Shown: positions 4,733-9,829 of the stretch, piece after piece
How positions within the stretch are numbered: the first letter of the stretch is position 1
Layout: each line of letters begins with the position of its first letter
DNA from: Pseudomonadota bacterium
Lineage (GTDB): Bacteria > Desulfobacterota > Desulfobacteria > Desulfobacterales > RPRI01
Direction: 5' to 3'
Assembly (NCBI GenBank): GCA_018819005.1
Contig: JAHJQU010000443.1
Location: 1 to 9,997, forward strand
DNA length: 9,997 nt
Program-made: the position numbers and the translations under genes
The notes under the pieces: generated by a model
Databases searched by the model: none
Seen by the model: the letters and a program-made list of their open reading frames with translations, nothing else
Told to the model about the DNA's origin: nothing

Positions 4733-5274
4733 GCGCAGTAGCAAAATTTGAGAATTTAAAGGACCTGATCGTTGAGTTGCGCGGCGAGAGTGTCCTGCTG
4801 GACAGCGATGTCGCTGAGCTTTACAAGGTTGAGACAAAACGAATCAATGAGGCAGTAAAAAATAATCCTGATAAATTTCCGCATGATTACATGTTTGAGA
4901 TCAGCGAAGGAGAGTTTGCGGATTTGCGGTCGAATTTTTCGACCACAAAATTTGCAAAGACAAGAGCCTTACCGAAGGCCTTCACTGAAAAAGGTTTGTA
5001 CATGATTGCTACGATATTGAAAAGTAAACAGGCTACAGAAGCGACGTTTGCAATCATTGAGACTTTCGCAAAAATCAGACAGCTATCAAGAAGCATTCAG
5101 GAGCTATCGATTGTTAAAGATAAAGCTGATCAGAAGGCGCTCATGCAGAGAAGCGGAGAATTGATCGCCGGAATCTTTGATGATGACTTGCAAACGAGCG
5201 ATACAGAGACATCCATTGATCTGAACTTTGCGGTTTTGAAGTTCAAGCACACGATAAAGAAGAAGAAAAAATGA
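4729..5274 (+). CDS. ORF6N-domain protein
   Basis: The 181-residue protein has an ORF6N domain at about residues 10-95: RGESVLLDSDVAELYKVETK, RINEAVKNNPDKFPHDYMFE and ALPKAFTEKGLYMIATILKS. This domain is common in phage antirepressor-like proteins and in chromosomal genes of anaerobes and is thought to bind DNA. The second half is helical (IIETFAKIRQLSRSIQEL) and ends in a lysine run, HTIKKKKK. It appears complete. Its ATG overlaps the NeuB fragment stop (ATGA at 4729-4732) and its TGA overlaps the NeuC start (ATGA at 5271-5274), so it sits in the neuB-neuC junction as a translationally coupled gene. AAGGAT at 4715-4720 may be its ribosome-binding site. Its role here is unknown. Confidence 0.8.
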   Translation: MSAVAKFENLKDLIVELRGESVLLDSDVAELYKVETKRINEAVKNNPDKFPHDYMFEISEGEFADLRSNFSTTKFAKTRALPKAFTEKGLYMIATILKSKQATEATFAIIETFAKIRQLSRSIQELSIVKDKADQKALMQRSGELIAGIFDDDLQTSDTETSIDLNFAVLKFKHTIKKKKK

Positions 5275-5390
5275 GAAAAATCTGCATGTTCACCGGTAGC
5301 CGGGCGGAGTACGGACTTCTGAGGTGGGTTATGCAGGGTATCCAGGATACCCCGGAGCTGACCCCGAAGATCCTCCTGTGGATGCAATAG
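5271..5390 (+). pseudogene. neuC: NeuC-type UDP-GlcNAc 2-epimerase, N-terminal fragment
   Basis: ATG 5271 starts MRKICMFTGSRAEYGLLRWV, then MQGIQDTPELT, matching the N-terminus of hydrolysing UDP-GlcNAc 2-epimerases of the NeuC/LegG/PseG-neighbour type (TGxRAEYGLL motif). After about residue 31 (near 5363) the sequence no longer fits the family, and TAG ends the frame at 5388-5390. About 350 residues are missing. NeuB and NeuC act in the same sialic-acid-type pathway and are often adjacent, so the flanking NeuB fragment supports the call. At the truncation a DUF2283-like coding segment begins in another frame. Confidence 0.75.
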
Positions 5391-5521
5391 AAGAGCCCGG
5401 TGGTGTAATAGTGAGCTACGGGGAAGATAAAGAGCCTGTAAGTGTTGAATTCCTGAACGCTTCTTTAAGGAAGCTTATTGAACCGGGTGAAGTCAGTGTT
5501 ACCTTGCAACCAAGAGAGTAG
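5369..5521 (+). pseudogene. DUF2283-like protein, C-terminal fragment
   Basis: In the frame that ends at TAG 5519-5521, DAIEEPGGVIVSYGEDKEPV followed by SVEFLNASLRKLIEPGEVSV resembles the second half of small DUF2283 proteins, which carry a G-V-x-(V/L)-x-Y-x-(E/D)-x-G/K-x-(P/V)-x-x-(V/I)-E-x-L-N-A-S pattern. The first half, including the start, is replaced by the NeuC fragment. DUF2283 genes are often next to small TA-type genes, but function is unknown. The frame is open further upstream (to 5324) only because it overlaps NeuC. Confidence 0.55.
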
Positions 5522-5700
5522 CTGCAGGATAGTGTGCGATTTCCGGCTCTTCCACGGTTAAGGGTGCGAGACAAAACTTCAGGGCGCAGGTATATGAGTT
5601 ATGCAACGTAGGAAACAACGTCCCCAACGTCCGTTAAGAGCGTTCGTTTTCGTTGACCCCGTATTCACATTCATGTTAACTTGTATCAGAATTATATAAA

Positions 5701-5707
5701 GAGGGGG
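5701..5707 (+). promoter_or_regulatory. Ribosome-binding site of the RelB-like antitoxin
   Basis: GAGGGGG lies 8 bases before ATG 5716 and supports that start. An AT-rich TTATATAA (5692-5699) just upstream may contain the -10 box, but no matching -35 is convincing. Confidence 0.5.
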
Positions 5708-5715
5708 TATCTGAG

Positions 5716-5937
5716 ATGCCTACTCGGCAGACTGTATCGTTTCAGAAGGCGTTAGAAATAATTGAGTCATTACCCGAATATCAGCAAGAAGATATTATCA
5801 ATATTATTCGACATAGGCTAATAGAGCAAAGGCGGCAGCTACTTGCAGAAAACATCAGAGAAGCAAGAGAAGAATACGCCAGAGGAGAGATAAAAGAAGG
5901 TACTGTAGATGACCTTATAAGAGAGCTTTCTGAATGA
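5716..5937 (+). CDS. RelB-type antitoxin
   Basis: This 73-residue protein is mostly helical and highly charged. VSFQKALEIIESLPEYQQED starts a helix-turn-helix-like N-terminus, and the tail LAENIREAREEYARGEIKEG followed by TVDDLIRELSE is typical of antitoxins paired with RelE/ParE toxins. It would wrap around and inhibit the toxin and help repress the operon. The stop overlaps the toxin start (ATGA at 5934-5937). The pair is complete, unlike most neighbours. The upstream region 5522-5700 has no gene; it contains several ACGTCC strings of unknown meaning. Confidence 0.8.
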   Translation: MPTRQTVSFQKALEIIESLPEYQQEDIINIIRHRLIEQRRQLLAENIREAREEYARGEIKEGTVDDLIRELSE

Positions 5938-6218
5938 GATCACTCACTTGGAGCAAAACTTTTATAAAGGCTTTCAGGCGGACTATCAGAAAGCATCCGA
6001 ATCTGGGCAAAGATATTGAAGAGACATTGAGACTCTTGGCTGAAGACCCTTTTGCTCCGCAGCTGGAAACTCATAAGCTTAAAGGCAAATTATCAGGCTC
6101 GTGGGCCTGTAGTGTTGGGTATGATCTACGAATAGTGTTCGATTTTGTAAAGAGTGAAGGCCAAAAAGAAGATAGCATATTTCTAATGGAGATTGGAACA
6201 CACGATGAAGTATATTAG
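5934..6218 (+). CDS. RelE/ParE-superfamily toxin (mRNA interferase-like)
   Basis: The 94-residue protein reads SKTFIKAFRRTIRKHPNLGK, LAEDPFAPQLETHKLKGKLS, WACSVGYDLRIVFDF and IFLMEIGTHDEVY. The KLKG-L-x-G-x-W-(A/S)-x-x-(V/I)-x-x-D-x-R-(I/V) core and IGTHDEVY end are the classic RelE/StbE pattern; members cut mRNA on the ribosome. The basic and aromatic residues that such toxins use, such as R126-like positions here R42-range and the C-terminal Tyr, are retained as far as can be judged by eye. Start ATG 5934 overlaps the antitoxin stop. The gene looks intact. Confidence 0.85.
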   Translation: MRSLTWSKTFIKAFRRTIRKHPNLGKDIEETLRLLAEDPFAPQLETHKLKGKLSGSWACSVGYDLRIVFDFVKSEGQKEDSIFLMEIGTHDEVY

Positions 6219-6279
6219 TGATTGATCGACCACTCAGACTTAACGGCCTCCAGTTTTTTACAACATGTTCATGTAGAGC

Positions 6280-6335
6280 TTGCCCATCTCCTTGCTCCTT
6301 GCTCTTTGCTCCAAGCTCCCTGCCCCCTGCTCCGT
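6280..6335. repeat. GCTCCTT heptamer array
   Basis: Consecutive 7-base units are seen at 6294-6335: GCTCCTT, GCTCTTT, GCTCCAA, GCTCCCT, GCCCCCT, GCTCCGT. The array precedes the second copy of the 67-bp repeat and is unrelated in sequence to the other heptamer families. Confidence 0.85.
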
Positions 6336-6350
6336 AGCAGACCAAACAGA

Positions 6351-6417
6351 CCAGATAAACCATAGAAGCTAAAGAAACTAAAGAGAAATGCATAAAATCG
6401 TGACCGTCCCCCTCACC
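6351..6417 (+). repeat. 67-bp dispersed repeat, copy 2
   Basis: This block matches 3642-3708 with five mismatches and is preceded by 9-bp AACCAGACA-type units from 6341. A capE fragment begins 11 bases after its end. Confidence 0.85.
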
Positions 6418-6428
6418 TCTCGTCCCCC

Positions 6429-6652
6429 AAGGTGAAGTTCTATCTGGGGAATGTCCGGGATTATGACAGCCTCCTGCCTGCCATGCGGGGCGTGGATATG
6501 GTTTTTCATGCGGCGGCCCTCAAGCAGGTGCCGTCCTGCGAAGTCTTCCCCCTGGAGGCGATCCGGACGAACACATTGGCGCGGATAATGTCATGAATGC
6601 GGCACTCGCCAATAAAGTCTCTTACGATATCCCTGAATTTCCCATGTGTTGA
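6429..6652 (+). pseudogene. capE: CapE-type UDP-GlcNAc 4,6-dehydratase, internal fragment with a frameshift
   Basis: The frame from 6429 reads KVKFYLGNVRDYDSLLPAMR, GVDMVFHAAALKQVPSCEVF and PLEAIRTNTL. HAAALKQVPSCE is characteristic of the CapE/WbjB/FnlA dehydratases that start UDP-L-FucNAc-type sugar synthesis, as opposed to HAAALKHVPL in other dehydratases. After TNTL (near 6578) one base is missing; in the next frame ADNVMNAALANK continues, then the match ends near 6620 and TGA closes at 6650-6652. The fragment corresponds to about codons 52-115 of the gene that starts at 9830. It has no start and sits directly upstream of the ATPase gene at 6710. Confidence 0.8.
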
Positions 6653-6655
6653 ATA

Positions 6656-6709
6656 AATAACCGATATTTTATTGTTTACTATAGCAAAAATATCGGTTAT
6701 TATCTACTT
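6656..6709 (+). promoter_or_regulatory. Promoter and 15-bp inverted repeat of the first ATPase gene
   Basis: AATAACCGATATTTT (6656-6670) and AAAATATCGGTTATT (6687-6701) are perfect 15-base inverted arms with a 16-base spacer. TTTACT (6675-6680) and TATTAT (6698-6703) form a promoter with 17-base spacing, so transcription would start at about 6710, the A of the ATG. There is no ribosome-binding site before the ATG. The inverted repeat covers the -10 box and so is a likely operator. Confidence 0.6.
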
Positions 6710-7951
6710 ATGATAAACAGAAGGCTCTATAATCCCATATCCGACGCAATGGCAAACGATTTGATCCTGGTGATTGTTGGTGCACGACAGACCGGCAAAA
6801 CAACAATGCTGCGCCAGCTTTACAAGGATTGCCTGCAGCACGGGGAAACAACACATTTCATCAATCTGGAACGTCTTGAATATGTGGCTTTACTCAACCG
6901 GGCGCCGGAAAAAATCTTTTCAATTTTACCTCTCCCACCCGAAGGTGAACGCGCTACGGTTTTTATCGATGAGATCCAATATCTGGAAAATCCTTCAAAT
7001 TTTCTGAAACTGCTGTTTGATGAATACCGGAATCGGCTGAAACTGGTGGTAACCGGATCTTCGGCATTTTATATCGACCAAAAATTCACGGACTCCCTTG
7101 CTGGGCGCAAACGCCTTTTTCATCTGCCAACCCTCTCTTTTAGTGAGTTTCTGCTGTTCAAACAGCGCGATGAACTGGCAAACCTACTCCCGACACGTTT
7201 TTCTCCGGATAATTTTAGGTCAATGTCACAACTGCCTCTGATGCAGCGGGATGAACTGGTGCGGTTTTTTAACGAGTTTTCCCGATTCGGCGGGTATCCG
7301 GCTGTAGTACTTGCGACCGATGAAGCTGAAAAGCTCCTGATACTGGAAGATCTGATCAACTCCTCCGTAAAAAAGGACATTCTGGAGTCGCGGATTCGAC
7401 ATCCAGAGCCTTATTTCATGATGATCAAGATGCTGGCATCGCAAGTCGGCTCACTTATGAACCGAAATGAACTATCAAAATCCATCGGGGTTTCAGTACA
7501 GGCAATTGACAATTATCTGTATGTGCTGCAAAAGTCATTTCATGCCGTGATGATAAAACCGTTCCATACTAACGTGCGTAAAGAACTGACCAAGATGCCG
7601 AAGCTTTACTTTGCCGACATGGGAATGCGGAATTATATCGTGGGGGATTTTCGTGATTTTAGCTTGCGCAGTGACCGGGGAGCCTTTCTTGAAAATCTCT
7701 GTTTCAGACAGTTAAGTAATTATACGGCGAGCGATGATATCTCTTTTTGGAGAACACAGGATAAAACAGAGCTGGATTTTGTAGTGATGGGTCAGTACGG
7801 ATTCGAGGTAAAAGCAAACCCGGAGACATTTTCCCCCTCCACATATACCGGCTTCCGTAAGCGGAATCCCTCTATTACGGTGGATGTTATCACCTTCGAC
7901 AGTTTTGCCGAAAAACCGACCCATCGTATATGGGGAGCGTTCGGACTTTGA
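6710..7951 (+). CDS. AAA ATPase with C-terminal DUF4143 (nuclease-like) domain
   Basis: The 413-residue protein is full length for the family (about 370-480). Walker A is GARQTGKTT (24-32), Walker B VFIDEIQYL (84-92) and sensor 1 VVTGSSAF (about 112-119). The middle has a winged-helix-like region (NELSKSIGVSVQAIDNYLYV), and the C-terminal DUF4143 part ends with TELDFVVMGQYGFEVKA, whose E354, D356, E366 and K368 fit a PD-(D/E)xK nuclease-like core. The cellular role of these proteins is poorly known; they are common in anaerobes and archaea and are often found near TA genes. Its start is supported by the leaderless promoter. Flanked on both sides by capE fragments, it is a candidate mobile or cargo gene. 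Confidence 0.9.
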   Translation: MINRRLYNPISDAMANDLILVIVGARQTGKTTMLRQLYKDCLQHGETTHFINLERLEYVALLNRAPEKIFSILPLPPEGERATVFIDEIQYLENPSNFLKLLFDEYRNRLKLVVTGSSAFYIDQKFTDSLAGRKRLFHLPTLSFSEFLLFKQRDELANLLPTRFSPDNFRSMSQLPLMQRDELVRFFNEFSRFGGYPAVVLATDEAEKLLILEDLINSSVKKDILESRIRHPEPYFMMIKMLASQVGSLMNRNELSKSIGVSVQAIDNYLYVLQKSFHAVMIKPFHTNVRKELTKMPKLYFADMGMRNYIVGDFRDFSLRSDRGAFLENLCFRQLSNYTASDDISFWRTQDKTELDFVVMGQYGFEVKANPETFSPSTYTGFRKRNPSITVDVITFDSFAEKPTHRIWGAFGL

Positions 7952-7993
7952 TGCAATTTTGGATTATGAATTTAACACCATTTGGAGGCATAT

Positions 7994-8128
7994 ATGTTCA
8001 AGGGTAAAACACTTCTCATCACCGGTGGCACAGGTACCTTTGGCAATGCTGTTTTGCGGCGGTTTCTTCACACGGATATCAAGGAAATTAGAGTTTTCAG
8101 CCGTGATGAAAAGAAACAGGATGATTAG
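7994..8128 (+). pseudogene. capE: CapE N-terminal fragment, first copy
   Basis: ATG 7994, after GGAGG (7984-7988), encodes 44 residues: MFKGKTLLITGGTGTFGNAV, then LRRFLHTDIKEIRVFSRDEK and KQDD before TAG 8126-8128. GGTGTFG is the NAD(P)-binding Rossmann motif of short-chain dehydrogenases. The DNA is almost the same as 9830-9960, with about eight differences over 130 bases, so this is a recent duplicate. It is cut after about codon 43, a few bases before a CAGAGGG heptamer array. The ribosome-binding site has the same sequence and spacing as that of the 3' copy. It cannot make an active enzyme. Confidence 0.9.
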
Positions 8129-8133
8129 AAAGC

Positions 8134-8206
8134 CAGAGGGCAGAGATCAGAGGGCAGAGGTCAGTCACTGAGAAAATTAGAAGGTGAGAGGACGGAGGAC
8201 AGAGGT
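8134..8206. repeat. CAGAGGG heptamer array
   Basis: Units CAGAGGG, CAGAGAT, CAGAGGG, CAGAGGT and CAGTCAC run from 8134 to 8168. After a short irregular part, GAGAGGA, CGGAGGA and CAGAGGT follow at 8186-8206. The array starts six bases after the stop of the capE fragment. A short CAGTCTT/CAGCCTA pair near 8235 may belong to another heptamer family. Confidence 0.85.
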
Positions 8207-8270
8207 CGCCCCAGTGGAATGTGCTTTTTCCTAACAGTCTTCAGCCTATCCACCTGAGTAGTTACCAGAA

Positions 8271-8357
8271 ATAAACGAAATCCGTGTGTTCAGTCGTGAT
8301 GAAAAAAAACAGGAAGATATGAGGATTGCCCTGGCAAATCCAAAGGTAAAGTTTTTC
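8271..8357 (+). pseudogene. capE: CapE internal fragment, divergent copy
   Basis: The frame reads INEIRVFSRDEKKQEDMRIA, then LANPKVKFF, matching codons 29-57 of capE at the protein level. The DNA differs clearly from the other two N-terminal copies, so it derives from another capE allele or a diverged duplicate. It has no start, and the match ends at a junction with a palindromic element near 8360. Confidence 0.75.
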
Positions 8358-8359
8358 AG

Positions 8360-8452
8360 GTCGAGGAGGCCAGAGGCCGACGAAGCAATCTTATAACCCA
8401 TTAGATTATCAAAAGATTGCCACGGCGCATGTGCGCCGTGGCAATGACCGGA
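8360..8452. repeat. Palindromic element with a 14-bp-arm hairpin
   Basis: ATTGCCACGGCGCA (8416-8429) and TGCGCCGTGGCAAT (8432-8445) are perfect 14-base inverted arms around TG. Further left, GCAATCTT (about 8383-8390) is inverted as AAGATTGC (8413-8420), so a larger fold is possible. The GAAGCAATCTT and GGCAATGAC strings resemble widespread palindromic repeats of the CATTGCGA...GCAATC kind. No T-run follows, so it is unlikely to be a plain terminator. It separates two capE fragments. Confidence 0.6.
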
Positions 8453-8478
8453 AGTGAGTTTTGCAAACCAGGTCTCTA

Positions 8479-8520
8479 AACAGGAGTACCTGCGAATCGA
8501 GCTGGCAAACCCGAATGATT
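8479..8520 (+). pseudogene. Possible further capE scrap
   Basis: One frame reads KQEYLRIELANPN, which aligns with KQEDMRIALANPK of the fragment at 8271 at 10 of 13 positions. The rest of the frame (DFTAIVKWEFDFGLK) does not look like CapE. Because the match is so short, the call is tentative. Confidence 0.35.
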
Positions 8521-8584
8521 TTACAGCAATTGTGAAATGGGAATTTGATTTTGGATTGAAGGTATGTGTGTATTTTTCTCTTGC

Positions 8585-8615
8585 ATAATTTGCAACAAGG
8601 CTGCATATTATCTGC
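8585..8615 (+). promoter_or_regulatory. Inverted repeat and -10 box of the second ATPase gene
   Basis: ATAATTTGCA (8585-8594) and TGCATATTAT (8602-8611) are inverted arms with one mismatch and a 7-base spacer. TATTAT (8606-8611), four bases before ATG 8616, can be a -10 box; the -35 is unclear. As at 6710, the ATG follows the -10 so closely that no ribosome-binding site fits. Confidence 0.45.
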
Positions 8616-9785
8616 ATGTGGATCACAAGACATTCTGAAAATTTACTCCGACGCATGGTAGGACAGTTCCCGGCCGTGATTATAACGGGCGCACGGCAGA
8701 CAGGGAAGACCTCGATCCTGCGGCGGATGTATCCGGAGGCTTCTTTCCTCAGCCTCGATCTTCCGGCCAATGCCGAAGCGGCCCTTACCGCGCCGGAACA
8801 ACTGCTGGAGCAATACCCGGAACCGGTGATCATCGACGAAATCCAATACGCTCCTTCTTTGCTGCGGCATCTCAAGTACCGGATAGACCGGAATCGGTCC
8901 CCGGGGCAGTATTTCCTCACGGGATCCCAGGTGTTTCAGCTCATGCAGGGTGTTTCGGAGAGCCTCGCCGGCCGGTGCGCGGTTTTGAGCCTGCACACCC
9001 TTTCCAGGGCGGAATTGCTGGATGCCGGCCGGACGATTGAAGAAACGTCCTATATCTTCCTGGGGGGATATCCGGAGCTGCACGTGGGGGCCGAGGCGGC
9101 GTTATGGTTTCCTGCCTATGTGGCAACCTATCTGGAACGGGATGTGCGCAACATTTTGCGGGTTGTGGAACTAAGGGATTTTAATCGGTTCATCCGTGCC
9201 TGTGCCCTCCGGACATCGCAGGTCCTCAATTATTCCGACATCGCCAGGGATGTCGGAATCGCACCCAACACCGCCCGTAAATGGCTCAACCTTCTGCAGA
9301 CATCGGCCGTTGTCGCCCTGATCGAGCCGTATTGGGGAAATCGAACAAAGCGGTTGATCAAGGCGCCAAAGCTGGTTTTCCTGGACACCGGGCTGGCGGC
9401 ATTTCTGGCCGGATTTCGTTCTGAGGAGGCGTTGTTTGCCTCCTCTCTGGCAGGCGCTTTCTGGGAGTCTCATGTTTTCGGACAAATCGTCAAGCAGAGC
9501 GCATCAGAGGGGGACGACTCAGTGGTGCACTATTGGCGCACCGCCAACGGCGCGGAAGTCGATCTGGTCATCGAGCAGGCGGGAGGTATGGCCCTGGCCA
9601 TCGAGTGCAAATGGAAAGAGCACCCCAACATCACGGATGCGGCCGGCCTTCGGGCTCTGGAAGCGGTGGAGAAGGGCCGCATCAAGGAAAAATTCATCCT
9701 GTGCCGCACAAAGGCGACCTACAAGCTTGCTGATGGGACTTGGGTTATGAACATGAAGCAATTCTTCGAAAAGTCGTGGATATAA
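8616..9785 (+). CDS. AAA ATPase with C-terminal DUF4143 domain, second gene
   Basis: The 389-residue protein has Walker A GARQTGKTS (25-33), Walker B VIIDEIQYA (71-79), sensor 1 LTGSQVFQL, a winged-helix-like segment (DIARDVGIAPNTARKWLNLL) and the DUF4143 end with AEVDLVIEQ and LAIECKW. E314, D316, E330 and K332 fit a PD-(D/E)xK-like core. It belongs to the same superfamily as the gene at 6710 but is clearly a different lineage: the proteins align only at motifs, and this gene is noticeably more GC-rich. So the two ATPases were acquired independently yet lie in the same position relative to capE. It ends at TAA 9783-9785, 44 bases before the capE start. Confidence 0.9.
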   Translation: MWITRHSENLLRRMVGQFPAVIITGARQTGKTSILRRMYPEASFLSLDLPANAEAALTAPEQLLEQYPEPVIIDEIQYAPSLLRHLKYRIDRNRSPGQYFLTGSQVFQLMQGVSESLAGRCAVLSLHTLSRAELLDAGRTIEETSYIFLGGYPELHVGAEAALWFPAYVATYLERDVRNILRVVELRDFNRFIRACALRTSQVLNYSDIARDVGIAPNTARKWLNLLQTSAVVALIEPYWGNRTKRLIKAPKLVFLDTGLAAFLAGFRSEEALFASSLAGAFWESHVFGQIVKQSASEGDDSVVHYWRTANGAEVDLVIEQAGGMALAIECKWKEHPNITDAAGLRALEAVEKGRIKEKFILCRTKATYKLADGTWVMNMKQFFEKSWI

Positions 9786-9819
9786 ATACATAAATAGTAT
9801 GCAGCAGAAAAGCTACCAT

Positions 9820-9824
9820 GGAGG
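9820..9824 (+). promoter_or_regulatory. Ribosome-binding site of capE
   Basis: GGAGG lies 5 bases before ATG 9830. The first copy at 7984-7988 has the same motif with the same spacing. Confidence 0.7.
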
Positions 9825-9829
9825 CTCGC

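Noticed and set aside
7884..8171. Forward 95-codon frame over the ATPase end and capE start
   Set aside because: It is out of frame with both genes, which have strong motifs and ribosome-binding sites.
1784..8206. CRISPR array
   Set aside because: Repeat units are only 7 or 9 bases, degenerate and without spacers.
8246..8920. Long reverse-strand frame of 224 codons
   Set aside because: It overlaps capE fragments and the start of the second ATPase gene, both well supported on the + strand; its sequence fits no family I know.
8643..9083. Reverse-strand frame of 146 codons within the second ATPase
   Set aside because: It is an antisense shadow of a GC-rich gene with clear Walker motifs on the + strand.
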